Shown piece by piece: positions 35,877 through 49,200 of a stretch of DNA of 64,000 nt (position 1 is the first letter of the stretch; every line of letters begins with the position of its first letter). Source of the DNA: Avena insularis. Taxonomy: Eukaryota > Streptophyta > Magnoliopsida > Poales > Poaceae. The stretch is taken from the NCBI GenBank assembly GCA_023614405.1, contig CM042697.1:159316149-159380148 (forward strand). Direction: 5' to 3'. The translations under genes and the position numbers were made by a program. The notes under the pieces are model-generated. The model worked only from the letters and a program-made list of their open reading frames with translations, was not told the origin of the DNA and made no database searches.

Positions 35877-36510
35877 TCATGTCCCTTGAATACGAGGGCC
35901 GCTCCTCATGCTACTCAACTTTAGTTACTTGCAAGTTCTTGTCATAGTAAGTACATGTGTATCATAGAGAACCGCCGATGGGGTACCCCTTGCACATGAT
36001 ATAGGAGCTATCCCATAATCAAAATGACAAGGCAAGCAGACAATGAGCATCTCAGCAATCTTCTTATTTACCATGGGAAAATGGTGCTTTTTTCTCTTTT
36101 TCCTCTTTCTCATTTTTTTATTTTTCTCAATCTCTATCTCTTTTTTATAAGAAGAATGCTTCATAGATTGCTCACTATGGTGATGCTGCAAGTTCCCACC
36201 ATGATTAGGCATGGCTTAGGCTAGCGGCCCGGGCGTTTCTCTAACATATATACATAACTCCATGGACTTACAAGCTCCCCTTTTATTTCACACCGACGAC
36301 ATCCATAAACAAAATAGCATGATATCAACTGGATAGATATTTACAGGTGTTGAAAGCGTTCCTCGTGATAACACGGTTCTGCTAATTCTCAACTTATAAG
36401 TGCAAGCATATACAACATAGATGACACAATGGTTCAAGTTTATTAGGGGCAATAAAAATAAAGTGTGCCATCAAGTTTGTGAGAGATTTAATCACTAATT
36501 TTCACATAAC
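35877..36510 (-). other. Sabrina-like internal segment
   Basis: Non-coding spacer of the Sabrina-like element between insertions B and G. The first 151 bp are duplicated at 16702-16852. It contains a pyrimidine-rich stretch at 36085-36155. ATAAC at 36506-36510 is the left target duplication of G. Confidence 0.7.
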
Positions 36511-37594
36511 TGTCGCATCCCAAAATTTTCCAAATTTTGAAATGTGAAAAATAAATAAACGAAATAATTAATTGTTGAAATTTAGGATGAAAAGAAACTT
36601 TTTGTTTAAAATGGAAACATCAAAACCCTACTTGAACAAATTTGAATAAAATGGAATCCAACAAAATTTCAATCAAGTGAAATGCATTCATCAATGAATG
36701 TATCTTGAAATTTAAACACTTGGAAAAGTTAAACCAAAACCCTAAAACCCTAAGACAAGAAAACCAATTCCAAGATCTCCCTAAGACTATGGATTTTATC
36801 CATATAAAAATTCACAACAAACATTTATAAATGTTCAAGAATGATAAATAAAAATATTATAAAACCATAGAAATTGGTTTCATTTAATTTGGAGCCATGG
36901 ATAAAACTTATGAATTTAATAAGATAAAAGGAATTAATTTCCAAAGCTCCTAACTAAAATCCATACCAAATTGTGAGAAATTAATCCTAAAAGGATTTAA
37001 GAGGATAAACAAATATTAAATAAAATTATACAAATTGGAATCACCAATTTTGGATCTATAAATAAAAAAAGATATGGATTTTATAAAAAAGAAAGAAAAT
37101 AAATAAGGAATATTTAAAAGCCAAAATAAATCTTGGCCAAATCCATAAACAAATAAAATGAAAGATTATTGAATAATAAATAAGGGTAAAAGATAATTTA
37201 AATAAAATCATAAGAATTGAACAATGTCCAATTTTATTTAAATAAAGACAAATTGCCCAAACTAAATAATAAACTTCAAGAAATTATTTAGAAGACAATT
37301 TAAAACTTGAATTAAATCCATAAGTAAATGAAATAAAGATAATCCATATAAAATAAAAGGGATAAAGAATATTCAAATAAAATTATATTGCAATAACCAA
37401 ATTCAATTCTATTTAAAAAAGAGACAAAATCCCTAAAGTAAATGATTAACTAAATCATGAGAAAATAATAAATGGAAATTTCCCAAAGTGGATTTAAAAG
37501 TTATCTAATTAACTTAAAAGGAATAAAAGAATTATTTGAATAAAATTTATATGGGATTAAAAACCATATTTGATTTTATTTGAATAAAGACAAT

Positions 37595-39059
37595 CACTAC
37601 TAGAAAAACGGCTATAGGTAATCCACACATCCGTGACGCACGTGCTACTGGTGCCCCAAGGGTAAAATAGGCGTAACGCACTGCCCACAGGTGCCCTACG
37701 GCTAACTGTCGTAAGCGTGGCGCACATGGGGGTGGTGTGCCACGCCTATGTGTGGTCCAGGGCACGTGTGGCCGCAGCACACATACCCGTAGCGCACTAG
37801 GTCAAGGTGCGCTACGGATGTGCAACTTAGCCGTAGGGCACTCCGGCCTAGTGCGCTACGGGGCTGTATGTTGCAGCAGCTGGGTCAACTTAGCCGTAGG
37901 GCACTCTGTCCTAGTGCCCTACGGCTAAGTGGCCTACACCAACTCCACCCCCTCCCCCGCGGTGGATTGCCTTTTTAGGCTTTCTAAAAAATAAAATAAA
38001 ATGATAAACACTTCAAAAAATAAAATCATTTCATATGTAGGTAGGTAATGTGGTATAGTTTCTAGAAAAATTAACAAACATGATTTTCCAATTTTTCTGC
38101 AAAAAAAAGTCATGCCACGGTAAAATGGCCGTAACTTTTGCATACGATGTCGAAAAAAATCGTATAATATACCTTTGGTCGTTTAGCGATTTTTTAGATT
38201 TTCAAAATTCGTAAAGAGTAAAAAGTTATGGTCAAAAGACCGTTTTTTCCTGTAGAAAAAAAATAGAGAAAACTTACCCGTAGCGCACCACCACCTAGTG
38301 CGCCACGGATAAGCTTGGGCGGGATTCAAAATTTGAATCCTCACCCCGCCCACCTACTTTTCCCTCCCCTTTTCCCTCTCCCTTTTCCTTTCCCTTCTCC
38401 TTCTTCCTTCTCCCTTCTCCTTCTTCCTTCTCCTTCTCCTTCTTCCTTCTTCCTTCTCCTTCTCCGCCTTCCCCTTCTCCTCTCCTTGCAGTGAAGGTGC
38501 GACGACGACCTCCTCCTCTCCTTGCAGTGGGGTTTGGCGGTATGGCCTGTGGCGCTGCCTCCTTCTCTCCTTGCAGTGACGGTGGCGTCCGACCTTCCTT
38601 CCTCCCTTCCTCCCTCTCTTCCTCCCTCTCTTCCTTCCTCCCTCTCTTCCTCCCTCTCTTCCTCCCTCTCTTCCTACCTTCCATTCTCCAACCACACCCT
38701 TCCTACCACCTCGATGCCGGCGAGGACTAGAGCGACCACGGCCTCCCGCACCTCCCTGCCACGGCCATGCTACGGCAAGGTGACACGACTGCGGCGGCGA
38801 TGCACAGACCCGATTGCTTTTGCAATTCAAAACAAGGGTGGTTTTTGCATTTTTTTTTGAAAAACACATCCATGGCGCACCCTGTACCCCTAGCCGTGGC
38901 GCGCCTGGTAGTGCGCCACGCCTATCTCGACACAACCGTGGCGCACCATGCAGTGCGCCACGGCTACGAGATTGTCGTAGCGCGAGGCCCGTGGCGCACC
39001 TCTAGTGCGCCACGGAAGGCCTTGTCAGGTCGCCACGAACAGGCGTTTTCCTAGTAGTG
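37595..39059. mobile_element. Non-autonomous CACTA transposon, TSD AAT
   Basis: 1465 bp with terminal inverted repeats CACTACTAGAAAAACG and (reverse complement of the right end) CACTACTAGGAAAACG. It is flanked by AAT at 37592-37594 and 39060-39062. The sister LTR shows the empty site GACAATTGCCC at about 44298. Both subterminal regions carry many CCGTAGCGCAC / GTGCGCCACGG words, the expected transposase-binding repeats. There is no transposase gene, so it must be moved by a related autonomous element. Confidence 0.92.
38350..38700. repeat. Polypyrimidine blocks inside the CACTA element
   Basis: 38360-38480 is almost pure C/T on the plus strand (TTCCTTCTCC-type units) and 38600-38690 is a second block of CTTCCTCCCT units. 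The long minus-strand frames here encode only Arg/Gly/Lys/Glu repeats and are artefacts of composition. Confidence 0.8.
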
Positions 39060-42000
39060 AATTGCCCAATTTAAATAATTAATAAATCATATTAAAATAT
39101 TTTAAATAATTAAAAATGAATTATTTAACACACTATTGAATAAATAAAGCCTACTGAAAAAAGTTTGGTGAAAATTAGAATTTAAATAAGAGTTTGAAAA
39201 TATAATTAAAATCTTATTTGAATAAAGGCAAGTGCCTATTATAAATAAATAATAAACCATAAATGAATAAAAGAATTATTCCAAAATGGTCTTTAAAATA
39301 CAATAATAAAACAGTATAAAAACTTACAGAAAGTTGAAAAAAGTTTGAATTCAAACAAGTGTTTGAATCATTTAAATAAATTCAAAACAGAAAAAGAAAT
39401 CAAAAATAGAAAAAGAAAGAGCAAGAAAAAATAGAAAACAAACCCCAGCCTAGAACCAGGCCCAGTCCAGCCCAGCAGCAAGCCCACTCTCCCCTCCTCG
39501 CGAAATGTTTTCCTAACAGCGCCTCACTGACGCTTGGACCCCACCGCGTAACTCTCTCCCTCGCTGACAATGCAACCCCACCTGTCAGCTCTTCGTCTTC
39601 AACCCGCGACCAAATCCTTCCCCTCTATCGCCCGTTTCTGCTTTGATTTTGCGGGATAAATTCACATCAATTACACAATTAAACCGCCAGTGATCACGCC
39701 CATTTAAGCGCCCCTCTCCCCTCTTCCGTTCCCCTCACTCGCTGCTCCCTCTCTGCCCCCAGGCTGCTTCAATTCATTCTCGCAACCTCGCTGCTCCGGC
39801 GGAACCTCCTTGCCAATTTCGGCGAAGCCAAACCACCTCTCACTTCCTGGAACCCACTAGATTGTTCCCCATTGTCCAACGCACCTGCCCGTAGCCTCGA
39901 TTCGCCAGCGCAAGTCCTAGAGTGTTGGCAACGTCAACGCCAGAGCACCGTCGTCGACTACTTCGATTCCGGTGACGTCTCCCCGTAAGCCACGTCCTCC
40001 TCTCTCTCTGAACGATACTCCTACGCTCTCCTCTATCTCTTGCGCGTCTAATGGACTCTATGCCTCGCCTTCCGATGCCTCGTAGCCTCGCCCCCGTCAA
40101 CAACAGGACGAGCCCGACGTCAGGAGTGACTCCAGCGAGCAATCCCCGACGCCACCGTGTGCCCCTGCCGCTGCAACGACCACCTCGAGCTCCAGCACAT
40201 CACGGTGAGTTCGGTAATGCTCTCCTCCCTCTCCCGCGCTTCCTAATTCGTCGGAAACGCCACCGCCAGAGGGCCGCCACCGCTCACCGTCACGCCAGCC
40301 CTCGCCCATCTATGGTCATTGCGTTCTGGAGCGTTGGATCTTGATATGTTGGCTAGGATAGAATAACTAATCGAAGCGGTAAGATTGATTCTGTACCATG
40401 CGATGCAACTTAGATCTAACGGCCAGTATCAATCAATCCACGCGAAATGGTATGCGCCAGTAAGATTCAGCCACGTGTCTTGTGTTTTTTTTTAAAACGG
40501 AAACTGTCCTATTAGATGTTTAGATTTGTAAAATTCATAACTTTTAATATACATGTCCAAATTTTGCAAACGTTATATCAATGGAATCAGGAAAAAGAGT
40601 ACTTTCCAACCATGCCCTTTGTTTAGTGTTTTGCTTCTGCAAAAGTAGATGATTTTTGCAGAAACATGTGTAGGCCTATTTTGGTTATAAAATTTATTCT
40701 AAAAATTATTTTAGGGTAAAATATTTTGTAAAAGGTTTGTTTTGAACCTACTGACCATTAAAACCAGCTTTTGGATTTAAAAGTATATTTTGTGACACTA
40801 AGGAATTAATCCTTGAATAAAAGCATTTCTAGTTAAATAAAAATGTTGATTATGGTTTAAAAAATGCTTTTTGAGTAAAACACTTTGAAAATGGTTTGAT
40901 TTAAACTATCTGACCTTAAACACCAAGTTTTAGGATTTAAAATATATTTGGTGAACCCTAGAAAATTATTACTTTGTTTAAAGGAATTTCCAACAAAATA
41001 AAAATATTGCTTTGATTTTAAAATGGTTTTTAGGTAAAAACCTTTTGCAAATGGTTTAATATTAAACACTTGACCTTGAAACACTAACATTTGTGTTTAA
41101 AAATATATTTGTCAAACACTAGAAATTATTAATTTGATTTAAATCATTTCTAGCAAAACAAAAATGATTTAAACGACCATTTTCACTAACTTGATTTAAA
41201 ATGGTTTTGCCACTTTTATAAATGACCAATAGGTGTTTTAAAATGTTTATAGCCTATTAGAGACCACCTTTCCAAATAAAACAATCTTTTTCATGCTTGC
41301 ATGCATTGCCTTGTTTATTCATTTTATGTGATGAATTGTTTGAATGCTAGTTTGAATATTTGCTTGCTTGATTGAATTGTAGTGAACTTTGAAGAGTGTC
41401 ACCATTCCAATATCAAGGAGTGAATCTATATTCTCTACTAAAAAGGAAAGTGGTGCTTCATACTTTTGTCCCATTATTTTCACTATGCATTAGTGATATT
41501 TTGAGTAGGACTTGCATGAAATTTCTAAGTATAAGCTATGCCATGGGATATCCTATATGATGTCTTAGCAGAATTATCCTAAGTTAGGAAACTTTCCATG
41601 TGATCATGCTTAGCTTAGCTAGTAGAAAACAAGGGTGGATTATATACATGATATGAAATATTTCTTAGTCAATGACTTGTGTTTTGTTTAATAAAACAAC
41701 TATGTGAATGAATCACCTGGGTGGAATGGTGTGAATGGTTTGTGTTGAGTGGTTACCTAGGGCCCATATTAATGGCCTACCCTAGTGTATCTCACTTGTG
41801 GAAAGCCACCAAGGAACAAAGAGATTTGAGATGTCAAATGTTAAGAAGCTTCAAGTGCAGCCACTTGGCAATATGGGCTCTAGCTGGATCTTATAGGTTG
41901 CAATAACTTAGCCAAATGGACAGTTGGTGGTAGGGGGTGATAGGTTTGGAGCGCGTCCATTTTGGTCTAAGGGAAGGCTTCTGAAAGATCTTGTCTCGAT

Positions 42001-42665
42001 GCATGTCGAGTCTTGTGGGGAAAGTGCACCACCTCTCGAGAGAGTAAAATCTAAGTACTTAGTCGTGTCCCCGGCAATGGACAATTTGAGCATAAAGACA
42101 TGGAAGCTATCAAGGATCTCCTCATCTTGTGGTTGACAAGGGTTAAAGGATCACCTATTTCTATTGCTAGATGCCTTGGGTGATTTTGACAAATAAAAAC
42201 TTAGTGTTTTCAAATGATAAGGAAAATATATTTTGAGCAAAGCAAGGCTAAGCTCCACTTAGCCAAATGCATATAGATGATAGATACCACTATTCTACCA
42301 TAGTATCACTTGGCAATACAATTCAAATGTATTGACCCTTGTGGCTATAACTTATTATGTTGCTGGTTTGTTTGATGTTAGTGAAGTGTGTTGCATAGGA
42401 TTACAAGTCTACAACCAACATGATTGCCTGTGGCACTTGGAAGATAAAGGACTCCATGCTATATAGTTATTTCTGCTGCATTGTAATGAGATAGCCAAAT
42501 GAGCTATGTAAGATGTAATGAATTATTTTATTCCTGGTTATAAAGTTGTATTATGACCTTTGTTTCTTGATATTACATCTTAAACTGTAGAAGCTAGCTA
42601 TTGATCCAGGGACTAGCATTGTAAACACAGGTATCTCTACCTTATTAAAGTTTGGGACCTCTACA

Positions 42666-43206
42666 GATGGTATCAAAGAACTATGTTGCCTGTAGGATTG
42701 TAACCCTAGGATAGGACAAAACCCCTTAGAAAAATAGGAGTTGTATTTGTTTGAAATTATTTACAAACAATCTTGTAAACTCTTTCCTCAACCTTTTTGG
42801 TTTTGATTCCACATCTCTTCCTTTTCAAACCTGATGGACAAAGTCTCTACCATGAGCAAAGACTTCAACATGAGCAAAGGACTTCACCAACTCAAATGAC
42901 TTCAACTTTAGTTTCACCAAGGATTTCGACCTAGATATCACTAAGGACTACAAGTGAGATAAGAAGAAGTACAAGACAAGCAAGCCTATGAAGGATCTCA
43001 GCCTTGTCACATCTTTCAAGTGTGGAAACAAAGGACACTATGCAGATGTCTGTGTAGAGAAGATACATCAAGATCCCAAGTAAGCCAAGATGTAATCTAG
43101 TTGGAAACCTTTTTAAGGGTGGTAGTACCCTAGTTGCCTTGAAGCCAACTTGTAACCTCTAGCCTTCCCAAATCTCGGGACGAGATTTCTTTTAAGGGTG
43201 GTAGCC
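42666..43206 (+). other. Internal region of G (541 bp)
   Basis: Contains, in order, a degenerate primer site (42668-42680), a short leader, a minimal gag relic (42834-43083) and the chromovirus-type polypurine tract (43191-43206). There is no pol. Confidence 0.8.
42834..43083 (+). pseudogene. Minimal gag relic with zinc knuckle (element G)
   Basis: A frame starting ATG at 42834 reads a short Lys/Ser-rich peptide and stops. In another frame a basic segment leads to SFKCGNKGHYADVC at 43012-43053, which is a retroviral-type zinc knuckle whose first Cys is now Ser (TCT); the second Cys, His and last Cys are present. It matches in style the knuckle of the chromovirus gag at 19870 (CGNKGHY shared). 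This links G to chromoviruses and shows that only the RNA-binding tail of gag was kept. Confidence 0.65.
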
Positions 43207-46200
43207 TGTCACATCCCAAAATATTCCAAATTTTGAAATGTGAAAAATAAATAAACAAAAGAATTAATTGTTGAAATTTAGGATGAAAAGAAACTTTTTA
43301 TTTTAAAATGGAAACATCAAAACCCTACTTGAACAAATTTGAATAAAATGGAATCCAACAAAATTTCAATCAAGTGAAATGCATTCATCAATGAATGTAT
43401 CTTGAAATTTAAACACTTGGAAAAGTTAAACCAAAACCCTAAAACCCTAAGGAAAGAAAATCAATTCCAAGATGTCCCTAAGACTATGGATTTTATCCAT
43501 ATAAAAATTCAGCAAAAACATTTATAAATGATCAAGAATGATAAATAAAAATATTATAAAACCATAGAAATTGGTTTCATTTAATTTGGAGCCATGGATA
43601 AAACTTATGAATTTAATAAGATAAAAGGAATTAATTTCCAAAGCTAATAAAGCTCCTAACTAAAATCCATACCAAATTGTGAGAAATTAATCTTAAAAGG
43701 ATTTAAGAGGATAAACAAATATTAAATAAAATTATACAAATTGGAATCACCAATTTTGGATCTATAAATAAAAAAGATATGGATTTTATAAAAAAAGAAA
43801 GAAAGAAAATAAATAAGGAATATTTAAAAGCCAAATTAAATCTTGGACAAATCCATAAACAAATAAAATGAAAGATTATTGAATAATAAATAAGGGTAAA
43901 GATTATTTAAATAAAATCATAAGAATTGAACATTGTCCAATTTTATTTAAATAAAGACAAATTGCCCAAACTAAATAATAAACTCCAAAGAAATTATTTA
44001 GAACACAATTTAAAACATGAATTAAATCCATAAGTAAATGAAATAAAGATAATCCATATAAAATAAAAGGGATAAAGAATATTCAAATAAATTATATGGC
44101 AATAACCAAATTCAATTCTATTGAAAAACAGACAAAATCCCTAAAGTAAATGATTAATTAAATCATGAGAAAATAATAAATGGAAATTTCCCAAAGTGGA
44201 TTTAAAAGTTATCTAATTAACTTAAAAGGAATAAAAGAATTATTTGAATAAAATTTATATGGGATTAAAAACCATATTTGATTTTATTTGAATAAAGACA
44301 ATTGCCCAATTTAAATGATTAATAAATCATATTGAAATATTTTAAATGAATTATTTAACACACTATTGAATAAATAAAGCCTACTAAAAAAGGTTTGGTG
44401 AAAATTAGAATTCAAATAAGAGTTTGAAAATATAATTAAAATCTTATTTGAATAAAGGCAAGTGCCTATTTTAAATAAATAATAAACCATAAATGAATAA
44501 AAGAATTATTCCAAAATGGTCTTTAAAATACAATAATAAAACAGTATAAAAACTTACTGAAAGTTGAGAAAAGTTTGAATTCAAAAAATTGTTTGAATCA
44601 TTTAAATAAATTCAAAACAGAAAAAGAAATCAGAAAAACAAAAAGAAACAGGAAGAAAAAATAGAAAACAAACCCCAGCCCAGAACCAGGCCTAGTCCAG
44701 CCCAGCAGCAAGCCCACTCTCCCCTCCTCGCGAAACGTTTTCCTACCCGAGAACTAACCCGCGACCTCACTGACGCTTGGACCCCACCGTGTAACTCTCT
44801 CCCTCACTGGCAACGCAACCCCACCTGTCAGCTCTTCGTCTTCAACCAATGACCAAATCCTTCCCCCTCTCTCGCCCGTTTCTGCTTTGATTTCGCGGGA
44901 TGAAATTCGCATCAATGACGCGATTAAACCGCCAGTGATCACGCCCATTTAAGCACCCCTCTCCCCTCTTCCGTTCCCCTCACTCGCTGCTCCCTCTCTA
45001 CCCCCAGGCTGCTTCAATTCATTCTCGCAACCTCGCTGCTCCGGCGAAACCTCCTTGCCAATTCCGGCGAAGCCAGACCACCTCTCACTCCCTGGAACCC
45101 ACTAGCTTGTTCACCATCGTCCAATGCACCTGCTGTTGGAGATATGCCCAAGAGGCAATAATAAAGTAGGTTATTATCATATCTTCATACTTATGATAAA
45201 TGTTTACATACCATGCTATAATTGTATTAAAAGGAAACATTAATACTTGTGTGATTTGTAAACATAAAAGAGTCCCTAGTAAAGCCTCTTGTTCAACTAG
45301 CTTGTTGGTTAATATATGATCATGGTTTCCTGATCATGGACATAGAGATGTTATTAACAACAGGATCATATCATTAGGAGAATGATGTGATGGACATTCT
45401 CCTATAGATAAGCGTAGCATAAAGATCAAGTCATTTTAAATAGTTCAATTGCTATATGCTTTCTGATACATAGTAACCTAATTCCTTCGACCATGAGATC
45501 ATGCATATCACCTTTACCGGATGGATGCTTTGATGACATCAAACACCACACCGTAACTGGGTGGCTATAAAGGTGGCATTGAGTGTTCGGAAAGTATTGG
45601 TTGAAACACATGGATCAAGAGTGGGATTTGTCCATCCATATGACGGATAGATATACTCTGGGCCCTCTCGGTGAAATGTCATCCAATTAGCTTGCAAGCA
45701 TGTGACTGGCTCACAAGGGATCACATATCACGGGAACAAGAAAAGAGTACTTATCAGTAACGAGGTTGAACTAGGTATGCAGAGATACCGACGATCATAA
45801 CCTCGGATAAGTAAACTATCGTGAGACAAAGGGAAATTGGTATCATATGTAAGTGGTTCATTAGATCGCAAAGTAATCGTAGAAATATGTGGGAGCCATA
45901 TGAATTTCCAGATTCCTCTATTGGTTATTGATCGGAGAAGTGTCTCGATCATGTCCGCATAATTCACGAACCGTAGGGAGACACACTTAAGGATTCGATG
46001 TTGTTGAGTAGTAATGGAATGATGAGTAAGAGACCGAATGTTGTTCGGATTCTCGGATGGGATCCGGGATATCACGAGGAGATCCGGAATGGTCCGGAGA
46101 ATAAGATTCATATAAGGAAAGTCCTGTTTTGGCGTTGGAGAATGGTTCCGGTGTTTTCATCGGAAATGTTCTAGAAGGTTCCGAAATGTCCGGCACTCTA

Positions 46201-49200
46201 GAGGGGAAGGGTACATGGATGTGTTATATTAAGTTGGTATGATTGCATCATGTACTAAGTGTCATCGCTGAACAAAATAGAGGGATTAATTAAATCCTTG
46301 TTTGAAAAGTCAAACGCGAAGTTTGAAAGTCAAACGGCTATTTTTGGGAAGTGGAGAAAGAGGAGGAAACTGAGTTGGGGAGGAGTCCCTCCTCCACCGC
46401 CGGCCCACTTGGGATCTGAGTTGGGGAGGGATTCCCCTCCCCTTGGCCGGCGCCTCCCTCCTATAAGAGGAGGGGCAGGGCTCCCCTCCTAGCACACAAG
46501 ATTGCCCCCTCTAAACCTAACCCTAGCCGCCGCCCACCATAGCCGCCGCCTAGGGTTTCTTCCCTAGCCACCGACTTGGGCACCTCCAAGCCCTAGCCAC
46601 CGGCCCTAGCACCCCCTCCTTGGTGTGTCTAAACCCTAGAACACCAAGGGCTCTCTCATAATCCACCATACTCGCTCCGGCTTAAGGTGAAGCCCTGCGA
46701 GATCTCCCCTCTACTTCCGGTACCACGCCGTCGTGCTGCCGGAATCGCGAGGAGAGTGCTACAACCTCCGCTGCCTGCTGGAACAAGGGAGAGGAAGGTC
46801 TTCGTCGAGTACCGAATGTGTGACCGACTGCGGGAGCGCTGCCGGAACGCAGCGCCGGAAGGATTGTCTACGCGATCTTGAGATCGGCAAGAGTACAACT
46901 ACATCACCCACGAGAATCTGCTCTCGTTAACCGCTTTGGAATCTTCGAGGGTGAGTTCCTCTATCGACTCGTTGCTACAATCTAGTAGATAGATCTTGGC
47001 TTGTTTGTTTGCATGCGGTAGAAATTTTTTGTTTTCCATGCTACGAACCCCTACACCTGCCCATACCCTCGATTCGCCAGCGCAAGTCCCAGAGTGTCGG
47101 CAACGTCAACGCCAGAGCACCGTTGTCGACTACTTCGATTCTGGCAACGTCTCCCCGTAAGCCACGTCCTCCACTCTCTCTCTGAATGATACTCCTACGC
47201 TCTCCTCTCTCTCGCACGTCTAAAGGATTCTCTGCCTCGCCTTCCGATGCCTTGTAGCCTCGGCCTCATCAACAGCAGGACGAGCCCGATGTCAGGACTG
47301 ACTCCGGCGAGCAATCCCCGACACCACCGTGTGCCCTTGCCCCTGCAACAACCACCTCGAGCTCAAGCACGTCACGGCGAGTTCGGTAATGCTCTCCTCC
47401 CTCTCCCTCGCTTCCTAATTCGTCGGCAATGCCACCGCCAGAGCACCGCCGCCGCTCACCGTCGCGCCAGCGACGCCCATCTATGGTCATTGCGTTCTGG
47501 AGCGTTGGATCTTGATCTGTTGGCTAGGATAGAATAACTAATCGAAGCGGTAAGATTGATTCTGTACCGTGCGATGCAACTTAGATCTAATGGACAGTAT
47601 CGATCAATCCACGCGAAATGGTATGCGCCAGTAAGATTCAGCCACGTGTCTTGTGTTTTGTTTTAAAAACATAAATTATCCTATTAGATGTTTAGATTTG
47701 TAAAATTCATAACTTTTAATCTACATGTCCAAATTTTGCAAACTTTATATCATTGGAATCAGGAAAAACAATACTTTCCAACCATGCCCTTTGTTTAGTG
47801 TTTTGCTTCTGTAAAAGTAGATGTTTTTGCAGAAACATGTGTAGGCCTATTTTGGTTATAAAATTTATTCTAAAAATTATTTTAGGGTAAAATCTTTTGT
47901 AAAAGGTTTGTTTTGAACCTACTAACCATTAAAACCAACTTTTGGATTTAAAAGTATATTTTGTGACACTAAGGAATTAATCCTTGAATAAAAGAATTTC
48001 TAGTTAAATAAAAATGTTGATTATGGTTTAAAAATGCTTTTTGAGTAAAACCCTTTGAAAATGGTTTGATTTAAACTCTCTGACCTTAAACACCAAGTTG
48101 TAGGATTTAAAATATATTTGGTGAACCCTAGAAAATTATTACTTTGTTTAAAGGCATTTCCATCAAAATAAAATATTGCTTTGATTTAAAAATTGTTTTT
48201 AGGTAAAAACCTTTTGCAAATGGTTTAATATTAAACACTTGACCTTAAAACACTAACATTTGTGTTTAAAAATATATTTGTCAAACACTAGAAATTATTA
48301 CTTTGATTTAAATCATTTCTAGCAAAACGAAAATGATTTAAATGGCCATTTTCACTAACTTGATTTAAAATGGTCTTGCCACTTTTATAAATGACCAATA
48401 GGTGTTTTAAAATGTTTATAGCCTATTAGAGACCATGTTTCCAAATAAAACAATCTTTTTCATACTTGCATGCATTGCCTTGTTTATTCATTTTATGTGA
48501 TGAATTGTTTGAATGCTAGTTTGAATATTTGCTTGCTTGATTGAATTGTAGTGAACTTTGAAGAGTGTCACCATTCCAATATCAAGGAGTGAATCTATAT
48601 TCTCTACTAAAAAGGAAAGTGGTGCTTCATACTTTTGTCCCATTATTTTCACTATGCATTAGTGATATTTTGAGTAGGACTTGCATGAAATTGTCTAAGT
48701 ATAAGCTATGCCATGGGATATCCTATATGATGTCTTAGCAGAATTATCCTAAGTTAGGAAACTTTCCATGTGATCATGCTTAGCTTAGCTAGTAGAAAAC
48801 AAGGGTGGATTATATACATGATATGAAATATTTCTAAGTCAATGACTTGTGTTTTGTTTAATAAAACAACTATGTGAATGAATCACCTGGGTGGAATGGT
48901 GTGAATGGTTTGTGTTGAGTGGTTACCTAGGGCCCATATTAATGGCCTACCCTAGTGTATCTCACTTGTGGAAAGCCACCAAGGAACAAAGAGATTTGAG
49001 ATGTCAAATGTTGAGAAGCTTCAAGTGCAGCCACTTGGCAATATGGGCTCTACCTGGATCTTATAGTTTGTAATAACTTAGCCAAATGGAAAGTTGGTGG
49101 TAGGGGGTGATAGGTTTGGAGCGCGTCCATTTTGGTCTAAGGGAAGGCTTCTGAAAGATCTTGTCTCGATTCATGTCGAGTCTTGTGGGGAAAGTGAACC

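Larger units (their letters stand above)
36511..42665 (+). repeat. 5' LTR of G with nested CACTA element
   Basis: TGTCGCATCCC to GGGACCTCTACA; 4687 bp without the CACTA element and its duplicated AAT. Its first 2.9 kb are strongly AT-rich, followed by a GC-rich promoter/leader zone (39440-40340) and an AT-rich tail. A 61-codon frame at 41721-41906 also occurs in the other LTR but has no known domain. Confidence 0.88.

Noticed and set aside
38295..38935. 129- and 193-residue minus-strand ORFs rich in Arg, Gly, Lys and Glu
   Set aside because: They are translations of polypurine repeats inside the CACTA element and show no domain.
41721..41906. 61-residue ORF, repeated at 48891-49073
   Set aside because: It is present in both LTRs of G only because the LTRs are duplicates. 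It has no domain and no conserved start context.
46259..46930. Short plus- and minus-strand ORFs in the Copia solo LTR
   Set aside because: GC-rich LTR promoter and leader sequence; no gag similarity.
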